64,000 nt of DNA from Triatoma infestans. Lineage: Eukaryota > Arthropoda > Insecta > Hemiptera > Reduviidae. Positions 45,015 to 56,201 of the stretch are shown here, piece after piece. Each line of letters starts with the position of its first letter. Position 1 is the first letter of the stretch. The notes under the pieces are model-generated. The model saw only the letters and a list, made by a program, of their open reading frames with translations, had not been told where the DNA came from and searched no databases. The translations under genes and the position numbers were made by a program. The stretch covers positions 1 to 64,000 of the forward strand of contig JAAEAF010014540.1 in the NCBI GenBank assembly GCA_011037195.1, read 5' to 3'.

Positions 45015-45545
45015 TACATTTTTACTGAAATGTACTTTTTCCGTTTTCTGCTATTTTCTATAAAACGACTTCTGAAACATTTCTTCTGGTAAAGTCATTT
45101 AAGGGCACTTTTAGGGGCGGGGTGGGGTTATGTTTTTCTCTAAAGTGCTATCATAGTTGATTATACAATTCTATTCTATCATCCAAACAAAATTAATTTA
45201 GAAATAAATTGATGGCCAAAATTCCGTGTTTCAAGAAAAATTAGTAAACCGGAAGTGCGCTTTTACTGAACAGTTTTTTTTTTTTAATTTTTGCGATTTT
45301 CTCCATAAAAAAAAACACTGACGAATTTCATATTAAATATGATATACTAACTATAAAATTTGTCAATCACGATTTTGAAAAATGGAATAAGAGAATGTTG
45401 TATGAATGTTTCACACCAGATTTTTATTTATGTGATTGTAAATATTAAAACAAAACAAAACAAACAAAAAAAATCAATTAAAATTTATTGTGATGATTGC
45501 AGTAGGAAGAAATTTTGTGAATGATTCACACCAGATTTTTTTGTA
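45015..45545 (+). repeat. Family A repeat, 3' part
   Basis: AAGTCATTTAAGGGCACTTT, AACCGGAAGTGCGCTTTTAC and the terminal TGAATGTTTCACACCAGA (about 45405). A second partial end (GTGAATGATTCACACCAGA) lies at about 45517-45537. Confidence 0.7.
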
Positions 45546-46655
45546 TATTCACAATTCTGGTACTATAAGAAATAGTAGAGTATGAGAAAAGAGTCAACTA
45601 CTAAAGTTTGTATGATTCATACTAATCAGAATATAGAGAGAATGTTGTAGCAAAGGTTATGTAGAGACTAGAAACTGTTCATGCTTGGCAAGATAAAGTT
45701 CTAAAGAAATAAGTTAGATATAGCAAAATAGAGAAGGAATAGAAGGTGTGTAGTAGTAGTGAAGCTTTTGCTAGTATGGGTTGACAAGAAGTTACTATTC
45801 CCATCCTATAACTGTGTATGTGGGGGGGGGGGTTCTACTTTCTCCAACACTAGAGAAAAGGGTCATCCAATTTACCCAAGTATACTCATTCCTAAAAAGG
45901 GGATTACCTTTAAAGGTAGAACCCGAAAAGGGACAATTCCTCCCTATATAAACTGTTACATCCGTAGTTGTAAAAAGTAGTTTGTAGTAGCGGTGTGGTG
46001 GAGATGGTACAACCATTGCACACAAAGCAGCAAGAGACACTGTCTTCTATGGTAAGAGGTACAACCACCAAGTCTTACAAGCCTCCTTTCTTTAGTTCCT
46101 CTTCTAGGCCTCTTGCTTCTCCATTATTCTCTCTAGCAACATCACCTGGTAATACCTGTTAGAAATATGATGTCTACTTTATTCATCCTTTGCTGCTTGG
46201 CTGTTGTTCCCTTTACTTGGTTTTGCATAATTCCAAGATAAATGTTCATATTTCCGACCAAATGTCGCCCACCACTTGACAGACAGAGCAAGAGAGTTTG
46301 GTGAACCACAGTTAGGACTTACCTCAAACTCTCCCAGTAACTATCTACCTGCTAGTAATATAAGCAGTATTTCACTGTTACACATAACCAACAATCAACA
46401 AACTTAATTCGACATTTTTTCTTTTTGTTTTATCTTTTCAGAAAATCTTTGTCATTTGTAATCAGCTTTATTCTGACATATTATTCTTCCGCTCTACTTT
46501 TCCCTTTATGCTACCTATAAAGGTTTTTTTAAATAAAAATTTAAATCAAATAAAATATCTAATAGCGTATTCATCTTATAGCATAAATGTAATGTATATA
46601 ATCCATATTTTAAATAAAAATGATCAAATACGGTTTCGAACGCCATCTAACAAAT
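45546..46655. other. intronic sequence, nothing assigned
   Basis: A G-run sits at 45822-45832. Mixed AT-rich sequence with no supported gene. Confidence 0.4.
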
Positions 46656-46757
46656 CGAATTGTAACTATACTGGAGTTTTTTCTCAGTTTGTCGGGAAAT
46701 ATCCGTTTTAAGGTCCCCTGAGTCCAAAAAAGTGGTTTTTAGCAAATGGTCTGTGCA

Positions 46758-46802
<45 letters not shown>

Positions 46803-46880
46803 ATGCAAGTGCATGTGAACAGCATAGCTCAAAACCGAGAAACCTTAGAAAGTTGAAACTTGGTATCACCATGGTACAGA
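46656..46880 (+). repeat. Family A fragment with expanded (GT)n
   Basis: GGAAATATCCGTTTTAAGGT and TCCAAAAAAGTGGTTTTTAG precede a (GT)n tract of about 40 bases (46760-46801). GTGAACAGCATAGCTCAAAA follows. The fragment stops at ATCACCATGG, where non-LTR sequence begins. Confidence 0.75.
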
Positions 46881-47455
46881 CTCTACACCAGTGTAGAGAC
46901 TCCCTGGAAGCATTATCCCGGCACAACAAAGTTCGGCTAGTATTTGTGCCGGGGCGTAAGGGGATTAAAGGTAACGAAATAGCCGACCAACTGGCCAGGA
47001 ATACTCCCTTCTATGGGCCGGAACCTAATCTGGGAATAGCCAAACGTATGGCGATTCTCAGAGAGAATGGACTCGGAGAGAGCATAATCATCACTGGCGG
47101 CTAAGTACTGGGGCAAAACACGGCAAAATGGTCATGCTAGAGCTGTGTAGAAGAAAAACCAGAGACACCCTGGGTCTAAGCAGGTATCAGATTTCTCTGA
47201 TAACGGGCCTGTTTACCTGGGCATGGTAGGTTCAAGAAACATCTGCACAAGGTGCGATTGGTGGATTTAGAGCTCTTATGCAAACGGTGTCAGGAGGAGG
47301 AGGAGACGGCCTCTCTCTCACCTGCTGTTTGATTGCGTTGCAATCGGCAGATTGCGGTACGAGAGCTTCGGCACGTTGAGACCGGAGGAAATCGTACTCC
47401 AAGAATCGACTGGTGGGGAAGGTTCTGGATCTCATGAAGAAGGGGGGCTTAGCAA
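46881..47455 (+). pseudogene. non-LTR retrotransposon RNase H to 3' end
   Basis: RNase H C-terminal half: CRDSLEALSRHNKVRLVFVP, GRKGIKGNEIADQLARN and NGLGESIIITGG. It is close to the minus-strand copy at 15715-16480. The tail continues through ACGTTGAGACCGGAGGAAAT and ends near CATGAAGAAGGGGGGC. The 5' part is missing and no clear target duplication is seen. Confidence 0.75.
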
Positions 47456-48555
47456 ATTTGTCATCATTTCAGTAAGAGCAAATTGTGTGAATATATCACA
47501 TTAGTTTTTGATGGGGGGGTAGGGGGGAAATAACAATTAAAGGAAGTTTATAATTACAATTTAAATAGCAAAGTACCACAATATTGAGATAGTAAAATAG
47601 AAATGTAGGAATTTATCAATTTATTCTAATTTAGAATAAGTATCAGAGGGAAAGGAATAAGAGAACAGAGCGAGCACAATGGAGATTTAAATTGTTGCTA
47701 GTCGAGTGATATTAGAAGCAAGTGAACACCAGATAGGAATTAACTAGAATTGTGAACATTATACTATTCACTACTTCCCATTGTATAAATGCAGCCGGTA
47801 TTATTTCGCTACTAAAATAATAGTGTAATTATTTCTTATTATATTTATTTTGCCTCGCTATCTAATAATACTAATTGTCTATTATTTTTATAACATTTAT
47901 GTTTTTTATTTTTATTACTGATAAAACTAAACTTTATTCTAATGATGGTGCATATTTATTAAACTATATGAACTAATCTTCCATTATAATTAATTTATTT
48001 CTTTTATTATCTCTTGAGAGATAATTCAGACTTTTTTTTTCACCATCCATTTTTACCATGTAGACATTTTTAGAACGTTATATTAGCATTTAATGTCCGT
48101 CCATATTCTTACAGAAATAGTATGAAGCTCCCTTCCTCATAAAGCGAAGAACAGCAAGTTCGCTTGACATTATCAGCTTTTGGAACCTTAATTGAGGATA
48201 CATTGTCCTATATGCACCCTTATTAGTTATTACCGTAGCTTTACAAAGACGTAGATTGAAAAAGCACCGATTACTATACGACCTTTTAATTTCTTTTAAG
48301 ATTTCAGTTAGTTCTTATTAAGTTTAGATTTAGAATTTGAACAAGAAATTTAGTAAGCGTTTGTCATAATTTCTTTAAAAAAAATAATAAAATTGAAAAA
48401 CATTTTTATCAGACTTCCGCTTATTAGTGTAACAGGAAGTATCCACGATCATGTCAAATTTTTGAAGTTGAGTTTTCAGCGGAAACAGATCCTCTAATTA
48501 ATACAATTTAATCTTGAAATTATTATTAAAATTTTCAAGTTACCAATATTTTTTC
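47456..48555. other. AT-rich intronic sequence with a family A trace
   Basis: Around 48430-48490, GGAAGTATCCACGATCATGT and TTGAGTTTTCAGCGGAAAC are a diverged family A 5' end. The rest is unassigned. Confidence 0.4.
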
Positions 48556-48623
48556 TGGTATTTTATCCGTCGTAGCATGCATATTTATTTTCTTGCTGAC
48601 CGGGTTCGGATTTAAAAAAAAAA

Positions 48624-48732
48624 TCATGCAAATAATTTGTATTTTAATCCGGGAAATAAGAAAATTTGGTTCCACAGGTTAGAATCTTTTATAATCTTAT
48701 TTCCCGGATTAAAATACAGATTATTTGCATGA
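48624..48732. repeat. 37-bp-arm hairpin
   Basis: TCATGCAAATAATTTGTATT (arm from 48624 to 48660) pairs with the arm 48696-48732 ending TTATTTGCATGA. They differ at one or two positions, around a 35-base loop. It lies inside the inverted PLE-like pair. Confidence 0.8.
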
Positions 48733-49373
48733 TGCTTTTAAATTCTCCTACCGGTGCCCTATTCTTAACAAATGTCACCTTATCTCGTCTAAACATATTC
48801 TTCCTATAATTTAAACATAAATTAATATCATTTAAAAACAAGCATGATAAATAAAAACGAATACATTTGATTTCCTCTAATATTTATTTTAACATCTTCT
48901 CCAATTTGCCGTTTGCTGCCAACCTTCTTACATATCAATTTACTTACATAATTTCTTGTATTACCACCGCTTGTATTTCACATTTATGTATTACTTGTAC
49001 ACGCTTTTGGCTGTCCATAAACTTTGCATTGCCTTTCTTCAAACTTTATCTATTCCATAAGTATACTCCTGAAATAACTTATGCCCACCCCCCTAATAAA
49101 AATAACCTGATAAGACATTGAGCATACTTTACAACAGTATTAAAAATTTATTTATAGAGTATTCTGCAAAACAGTAAACAAATTTATTATACACTATTTT
49201 TCTAATGTCTAATCATAACTTACAATAATTCCATTTTGCCATTAATCACATACACATAGTAACATAACCTTATAACCTCCCCATATAATTATATACAACC
49301 AACAAGTGTGAGTAACAAGTAACAGAAACATTACGTTGAAGTGAACTCTCTACACGAACTTGGTGAATTAGAT

Positions 49374-49403
49374 CTGACGAGGGATGAAAATCCGAAACCG
49401 GTG
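49374..49403 (+). ncRNA. hammerhead-like motif, second PLE family
   Basis: CTGACGA (49374-49380), one extra G, stem II GGAT-GAAA-ATCC (49382-49393), GAAA (49394-49397) and ACCGGT (49397-49402). The cleavage position is G (49403), which is not allowed in hammerheads. The partner repeat at 48.6 kb has GGTC there on its strand. The stem II sequence is unrelated to the other family, yet the layout is the same. Stem I pairing is unclear. Confidence 0.45.
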
Positions 49404-49526
49404 AGCAAGAAAATAAATATGCATGCTACGACGGACAAAATACCAGATGTTATCCAGCATTGCCGATCCATCCACATAATCTACAATATTTTAGTTACGC
49501 TGGCTGGCCATAAACATGGTGGTGGA

Positions 49527-49795
49527 TTTAATTAGAGTATACCTGGCGGCCTTAATTGGATTCCTCTATATATTTGTTTTCTTTAGAAACTTGGTTTCCA
49601 AAATTGGAAAATAAATCCCAAAATATAACATTCATTCTATACCACATCACCCTTCCTCTAATGTATTACAAATATAATTCTTATCCCATCCTCACCAATG
49701 TCGCCTGCTATCTTGGGTTGTTCATAGACAAATGATTAAATTGGAACCCACAGAAACGATTGAAAAGAATTGAAATCGATTGTTGACTGGACAAT
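49527..49795 (+). repeat. Repeat X, copy 1
   Basis: TTAATTAGAGTATACCTGGC through GGTTGTTCATAGACAAATGA to AACCCACAGAAACGATTGAA matches 55922-56198. Confidence 0.75.
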
Positions 49796-49825
49796 AGAGA
49801 GCTAAATTGTCACAACTCATATATA

Positions 49826-51655
49826 GGGTGTCCCATTAAACGGGCCACTTTTGAAATAACTCTTAAACGAAGCAAGATATCTAAAAAGTGAACATAACTT
49901 TTGTTGAAGTATTTTCACTCTAGTTCATGATGGTGTTAATGGTTTTTGATTTTATTACCACCTTACACCTTAAATCGGTGGTTGAAAGTGCCTATTTCCT
50001 TTTCACCCCCACTTTTTACTACTGTATTGAAAACTATTAAAAAAAAAAATGAAGAAAAATACCGTTAATTTCATTTCATATATCAAACCGTTGCCGAGAT
50101 ATTCAATTATAAAGATTCAATTTTCGTTGTTTGTTTCCAATTTTTCTGTTTCTTAAACTAAAATTAAAAGTGGATTTTCTTATTAATTTCGAATAAATAA
50201 GAGAGTTCAAATGCTGATAAAAGTTAAAAGCTATTTTAAAACCATAAGGGACTTAAAAATTAGGCAAAACATCATTAAAACAAAACAATTTTCCAGTTTA
50301 TGTACAGGAATAATTATTCAAAATGACTTCCTCGGCTTAAACGGCACAAGCGCAGTCGGTGCCCAATATATGAAGTTGCTAATCGTACCATGTCAATCTG
50401 GGTTAAATCTGGCGATCTGGAAGGCCAGCATACCGGTCCCTATTTCCCGATCCAGCGGTTACTGAACATCTGGCCTTCCAGATCGCCAGATTTAAGTCCT
50501 CTTGATCTTTTTCTTTGGCGATATCTCAAAGAAAAACTTTATACCAAAAAACCAACTACTCCAGAAGCACCTTGAGAAGACTTAATCCAAACCTGCTTAG
50601 CAATTCCGACAGACATGATAACGATTAGCAACTTCATTTGCTAATGTATGTATGTTGGGCAGCGACTGCGCTTGTACCGTTTAAGCCGAGGAAGTCATTT
50701 GGAATACTTTTTTTATCGATTTTTGTACATAAACTGGAATATTGTTTTGTTTTAATGATGTTTTACCTGATTTTTAAGCCCCTTATGGTTCTTAAAATAG
50801 CTTTCAACTTTTATCAGCATTAGAATTCTCTTATTTATTCGAAATTAATAAGAAAATCAGCTTTTAATTTTAGTTTAAGAAGTAGAAAAATAGGATAAAA
50901 ACTAAGAAAATTGAATCTTTATGATTGAATATCTCCGCAACAGTTTAATATATTGAAGTGAAATTAACGCCTTTTTTCTGTATATTTTTGAATAGTATTC
51001 AATACAGTAGTAAAAAGTGGGGGGGGGGGTCAGAAGAAAATCGCCGCTTTCAACCACCGATTTAAGGTGTAAGGCGGCAATAAAACAAAAAAAAAAAACA
51101 TTAACACCATCATAAACTAGAGCGGAAATACTTTATAACAAACGTTATGTTCACTTTTTAGATATCTTGCTTTGTTTAGGAGTTATTTCAAATGAAGGAA
51201 AAGGATTGTGAATTTCGGTCTTTTTAAAAAAATATAAGAAAACTTAAATTCTTGCCAACGTTTCGAAACAAATATATTGTCTTTTTTAAGGCCTACAACA
51301 TATAAATATAATAGGTTCTTTTTTTTTTTGTTTACTTACATACAAAAATTAAAAAAACTATTAAATAATCTTCAAAACATATCAAACTTAAAAACATGTA
51401 TAATTTTGGAAATAAAAAGTTGAGAACACCTCTCAACATCACAAAGAATAGTGAACAAATAAACCATAGTGAACAGCGGGCAGGTATATTTATAACGGGA
51501 CTAGCGGTGAGAGGGGGGGGTCTATTTGGAAAAACAAGGTCAGGGGTTAAGAAATCAGGTTATGATAAATTGAAGAAAGACTGTTGGTATCTGTCCTGTA
51601 ATTAATAGAATTTAATTACTATTAAATTCAAATGTGACCCGTTTAAATGGTCCAA
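49826..51655 (+). mobile_element. foldback element with mariner-like core
   Basis: The left arm from AGGGTGTCCCATTAAACGGG (49826) to about 50320 is the inverse of the right arm, about 50680-51194, completed after an insertion by GACCCGTTTAAATGGTCC (51636-51653). Arms are near 500 bp. The core at 50440-50575 reads WPSRSPDLSPLDLFLWRYLK then EKLYTKKP, a Tc/mariner transposase C-terminal motif with the third acidic residue. Only this fragment of transposase remains. Its outermost bases match the TA-flanked ends of 4370-5226. Confidence 0.7.
51195..51626. mobile_element. 432-bp insertion with 8-bp direct repeats
   Basis: TTCAAATG at 51187-51194 and again at 51627-51634 brackets a block that splits the right arm of the foldback element. 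An 8-bp duplication would fit hAT elements, but I see no terminal inverted repeats. The inner phrase CCAACGTTTCGAAAC resembles part of the 55.1 kb hairpin. Confidence 0.5.
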
Positions 51656-51870
51656 ACACTCGATATAAAATATTCAATCAATACTTGCAATTCCATTCTA
51701 ATCCTTTAGTCCGCCACCCACCCTCTCGTTACCGTTCAAGATAATCCTCGCCATTGGCCTCGCGTTGTCCTTTCTTCAAGCTATGAGCGCAACTAGTTCT
51801 ATATATACTTATATATAGGACTGTTAGCTAGATAGCTTCTTCCTTCGGAATATGCGTGTGCGCGAATGCG
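51656..51870 (+). repeat. Repeat Y, copy 1
   Basis: ACTCGATATAAAATATTCAA, CCCACCCTCTCGTTACCG and GCCTCGCGTTGTCCTTTCTT match 55687-55910. Confidence 0.75.
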
Positions 51871-53189
51871 TGCATGATTATGTGTAATGCATTGATATCA
51901 ATGTTACTTATGGCGTAGGAAACGCTGGTGTAACAATCTAAATAAATAAGTAATTAAATTGCAGTAAGAGTAAGTCTAGTGAGGGTTTGACTCCAGATTT
52001 TTTTTTGTTTTGTTTACAGGGGAACATATTTATATAATATGTTAAAGGGTATAGTAGAAAGTGAAGGGTTTTATCTGGAAAAGATTCTATTTAAAGTAGA
52101 ACAAATTTACAAATTAAATAGATAAAAAGGGAACAGATTTTATCAAGAATGTAATGCCTTAACAAGTAGATTCATTTTGGAATAAAAATTACTAGGTAAA
52201 CATCTCAGCAACTTTAGGTAGTCCTTCTGCTATATACTCTTGTCGGTTTATGTATATATATATATTGGAAGGAAGTTTCCCCCTAATCTTGTCTGTACCT
52301 GCTTCTATCCAATATCCTGGTCGTTCCATTTTCACGCACACCTTCTCTTATCCATATACACTCTACCTGCTTGGTAGAGACAGAAACCCGTTTCCAAGTT
52401 TTGCACATCCAATATAAAATCCATCTATATTTTATACTGTACTGCAGTTTTATTTTATTTATTTTTTTGAATATTCTATGCAGTCAAGTATTAGATTTTA
52501 ATTTTGAATATATACAAAACTGTCTAATAAATATGTGAATTTAAATCCTTATGTTAATGATATGAAAATATTTTACATAAGTTTTAGTAGATCTTATTTG
52601 TTATTCAAAAAACAGTCTGCAAAAATCGAACATTATTCTGCATGCTATGTGCGTATATTTATAATACTAATAATGAATCTTTATTTGCTTTCAGGACATT
52701 ATGTCCTATACAAACAGAGTTGGACACAATAATGGCAATAGTTAATTTAAGGAAAAAGAAATAATATGTTCCAAAACAATTATAAAAAAAAACAATGATA
52801 ATACTAATAATGTAAAAATAAATAACAAATACAAAAGAAATATCTTGTATATTTATTTGTAAATAAAATTTTAGTAAATAAACAAATATACTGTGGTTTA
52901 GAATAAAAGAAAGTTTACACACAACTTAAAAATCAACATTATCAACAATTCATAGTAAAACACTTTCATAGTGTAAGCCACAACAACGACAACAACAACA
53001 ATAAATGAAAACGCCATTTACAAAAACGCTTTCATGATTTTTATCGATACAAAATAATATAAAATATAAATAATATAAGTGATAATTTGATAAAAGATCT
53101 ACTGACGAATTGCATATTTAATTTTCGACACTTTTGAACATATTTTTTTTTTTAGGAAACATACCATTTCTTACAAAAGTTATTATAAG
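51871..53189. other. AT-rich intronic sequence, nothing assigned
   Basis: A possible family A end (AGAGTAAGTCTAGTGAGG, then GACTCCAGATTTTTTTT) sits at 51967-52008. The rest shows only AT-rich text and a short (AAC)n at 52981-53000. Confidence 0.4.
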
Positions 53190-53202
53190 TAAGGCCGTTT
53201 TT

Positions 53203-54427
53203 CTACACCGACCGCATCCATGGAAACTTTGTTAGGAATTCCACCTCTCTTTGTGGAGCTGAAAAACCAGGCAATGAAAGCCTGTCATAGAATTAAACAG
53301 GCATGTTTTTGGCAGGGTAAGCGATATGGGTCATTCTACCATTCATCGGGAGATGCTTTTAAGGATTCCCATTACAGGTTTCCCTTCTGATAGGATGTTG
53401 AAGACTTTTGTCTTTGATCATTCCTACATGGTTAGATTGCCTTCTAGAAAAGATTGGTTAATCCTGGGCCCGTATGGAGTGATTTCTGAGAATTATCTCC
53501 GATGCTACACGGACGGTTCCAGGATGGAGGTTAGGTTTATTTTGAGACGGGAGACCTTTGGTGGCGCCTCCTTGAGTGGGCCACCGTTTTCCAGGCTGAG
53601 GTATATGCAATTCTTTGTTGTATTTTGGATGAGAGATTGCGTAACACTAATTTAAAGGGAATTTGTATCTGCTCGGACAGACAAGCTGCGCTGAAGGCGC
53701 TTAGCTCATGTGTCTTCACTTCCAGATTGGTGGTGGAATGTTCTAAAAGACTGGAAGATCTTACTTCACTGAAGGATGTGCTTCTGGTCTGGGCTCCAGG
53801 TCATATGGAAATCTCTGGAAATGAGGAGGTGGATAGGTTTGCTAAATTAGGCGCCTCTGGCCCTTTCATTGGTCCCGAGCCTGCTGTTGGTGTATCTTCT
53901 GGCACATGTTTGTCAGACTTCCAGACGTAGATGGCCTCACAGCATTCATCCTTATGGATGAGTGCAGTGGGTTGTCGGCAGTCTAAGATGCTCATTAGGG
54001 GTCCGGACGGAGCTTTGAGTAGCGGGGTCCGATGTCTTTCACGGACCTCTCTCAGGCATCTGATTGGCTTCCTCACGGGGCATGTGGCTTAAGGGCCCCT
54101 TTTGCCCCTTTTGACCCCTTTTTGTAGGGTTTGTGAGACGAAGGGAGGAAACACCCATGCATCTAATGATGGATTGCTTGGGCTGTGAGGAGATTAGGTT
54201 CAGGACCTACGTCGGAATAGGACATCGGTAGAGGATCTTAAGCTATATCCTTTAAAGGTTTTGTTCCGATTTGTTCGGTCTGTGGTGAAACTTAGATGGG
54301 TAAAACCTGGGCCTGAACTTTTGTTCCAGACCCAGTAGTTGTTATTCTTTAGGGGGTAGCTAATATGGGCCCAGGGAGGCTTCGGATAGCGTAGGGTTTC
54401 GCCCTCCCCTTTCTTGAATAATAATAA
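53203..54427 (+). mobile_element. 5'-truncated non-LTR retrotransposon with 13-bp TSD
   Basis: TAAGGCCGTTTTT is found at 53190-53202 and 54428-54440, fixing both ends of a 1,225-bp insertion. The 3' end is an (AAT)n tail. Coding remnants in order: a pre-RNase H segment (KNQAMKACHRIKQACF); RNase H (GICICSDRQAALKAL; VLLVWAPGHMEISGNEEVDR); and a cysteine-rich tail (FCRVCE, then CLGCEE). Frames shift at several points. Two older relics at 18.1 and 21.1 kb derive from related elements. Confidence 0.9.
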
Positions 54428-54440
54428 TAATAAGGCCGTT

Positions 54441-55415
54441 TTTAAATTGCTGCAATTTCCTATAAAACATATATATATATATATATATATAGCAGCTTCA
54501 TTTACAGTTGCTGTAAATTTGAAGTAAATTTACGACGTAAACTAAATGCAAAATCAGTGGCTATTGTATTACTGCACTCTAATAAATTTAAAACTCTTAT
54601 TTCCATTATAATGCTTTTTGTTAATAGATAGTTTGTCTTTATGACATTTGTTGAATTGCCTAATTGCGGATAGGGTATTTGAATAATATGAACCAAATCT
54701 TAATAATAGAAAATCTAATGTGCTTATTATGCTGCTATGTTTAATTTCAATAAGAAGTGTATTAAGTAAAACAGGGGTTGAAAGGAAGTTCTTGATATAA
54801 TTTTATTGAATATTCTGTCTTTCGAACAGTCAGGAATAAAGTTAGATTTGAAAGTGACCTGAAATTGGCCTACCTAGGTAGCATCTAATTTAGAGTTCAC
54901 TCTCCAATTCCACTTATTACTTTTTTCCAGAATTAATAACCTGGAAAAGGGGATCTTACGTAATTTTATAGACCTTGGTTTTTCTTCTATAGTTGGAATT
55001 ATAGCCTAAACATTGCCCTTCACACTGACTGCACAAAATTTGCAATATCGTTGTTTTGATGTTCGTTATTTGATGTTAAGGTTCGGTTACATAAAAAAAA
55101 AACTCTTTTTTTTCAAATTTTCGCCGACGTTTCGGCAAATTTATTGGTTACAAAGCTTTGTAAAGAAGGCAATAAATTGGCCGAAACTTCGACGAAAATT
55201 TGAAAAAAGAGTTTCTGTTTTTTTGTGCCGAAACTCAACATCCATTTTTACAATGTTTGCGATATCATTTGGAGAGAACTAATAAGATGCAGTCATTGGT
55301 CCCTAGGCTCTTGTAATACATTTACGCTAAGTCGGCCAATTTTCTCGTATAGGAAAGAGGATTCAATCGATTTTTATACAAAAATGTATAAAAATTGTTT
55401 ACAATTTTTTTTTTT
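54441..55415. other. intronic sequence with (AT)n and a hairpin
   Basis: (AT)n lies at 54469-54490. A long hairpin lies at 55100-55214, listed separately. Otherwise unassigned. Confidence 0.5.
55100..55214. repeat. 45-bp-arm hairpin around TTTCGGC motif
   Basis: Arms AAACTC...TTATTG (55100-55146) and CAATAA...GAGTTT (55170-55214) pair nearly throughout; inner words are GACGTTTCGGC and GCCGAAACTTCG. The loop of about 23 bases includes CAAAGCTTTG, itself a palindrome. It may be a small foldback element. Confidence 0.75.
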
Positions 55416-55422
55416 TTTTTAA

Positions 55423-55585
55423 ATTTAAGGCGCGTCAACATCTATGGACATTGGCGCCCGGAGACTTCTCAGTGCACTGCCGGCCTCCGGATAGTGTTCT
55501 CTCGTTGCAGAGAACACTGTTCATTACCGAACAGTGGGCCGTAGAGGCTCCTAGGAAAAAAAAAATCTAAGGGTAGCACAGCAGG
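55423..55585 (-). mobile_element. SINE family S, minus strand, head missing
   Basis: T-run (poly-A on minus) at 55405-55422, then the 3' end AAGGCGCGTCAACATCTATG. The body follows, with GGCGCCCGG, CTTCTCAGTGCACTGCCGGC and GTTCATTACCGAACAGTG. The tRNA part beyond CTAAGGGTAGCACAGC is missing. Confidence 0.85.
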
Positions 55586-55616
55586 ACAAAGTGGCCCGTT
55601 TAAATGGGACACCCTG
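55586..55616 (-). repeat. terminal fragment of the mariner-like foldback family
   Basis: AAGTGGCCCGTTTAAATGGG followed by ACACCCTGTA is the outermost end of the family at 4370 and 49826, next to TA. No other part of the element adjoins it. Confidence 0.6.
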
Positions 55617-55686
55617 TATACAACGGCAATCCAAAAATCTTTCGCGCTAGCGTTTTTGTCCCTACTATGTTTCCAACCTAACCATC

Positions 55687-56198
55687 CATTCTAGTCGCCC
55701 GAACTCGATATAAAATATTCAATCAATCCTTGCAAATCCCATTTTAATTCTTTAGCCCGCCAACCACCCTCTCGTTACCATTTAAGATAATCCTCGCAGG
55801 CGACTAAAACGCCATTGGCCTCGCGTTGTCCTTTCTTCAAGCTATGAGCGCAACTAGCTCTGTAACATATAGAGGACTTGCTAGCTAGATAGCTACTTCC
55901 TTCGGAATAAACATTGTGCTGGGTTTAATTAGAGTATACCTGGCTGCCTTAATGGCCTTAATTGGATTTCTCTATATATTTCTTTTCCTTAGAAAGTTGG
56001 TTTCCAAAATTGGAAAATTAATGAAAATGAAAATAAATCCCAAAATATAACATTCATTCTATACTACACCACCCTTCCTCCAATCAACTACAATATAATT
56101 CCTATCCCATCCTCATCAATGTCGTCTGCTACCTTTGGTTGTTCATAGACAAAAGATTAAATTGGAACCCACAGAAACAATTGAAAAGAATTGAACCG
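55687..56198 (+). repeat. Repeats Y then X, copy 2
   Basis: Block Y (55687-55910) is followed directly by block X (55922-56198). Around 50 kb the order is X, foldback element, Y. This fits pieces of a tandem X-Y unit of about 500 bp. Confidence 0.65.
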
Positions 56199-56201
56199 CC
56201 T

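Larger units (their letters stand above)
48557..49570. mobile_element. second PLE-like terminal-repeat pair, inverted
   Basis: The phrase CAAGAAAATAAATATGCATG (then CTACGACGGA) occurs on the minus strand at about 48565-48600 and on the plus at 49407-49440. Each sits next to a CCGGT-type hammerhead end. The right copy continues AACATGGTGGTGGATTT and ACCTGGCGGCCTTAATTGG, like the AATGGTGGTGG and CTGAGCGGTCTTA ends of the PLEs at 33.4 and 38.3 kb. No RT lies between the copies. The assignment to PLEs is by this parallel layout. Confidence 0.5.

Noticed and set aside
53801..54076. 91-residue minus-strand ORF
   Set aside because: It runs opposite to the RNase H frame of the non-LTR element and shows no independent support.
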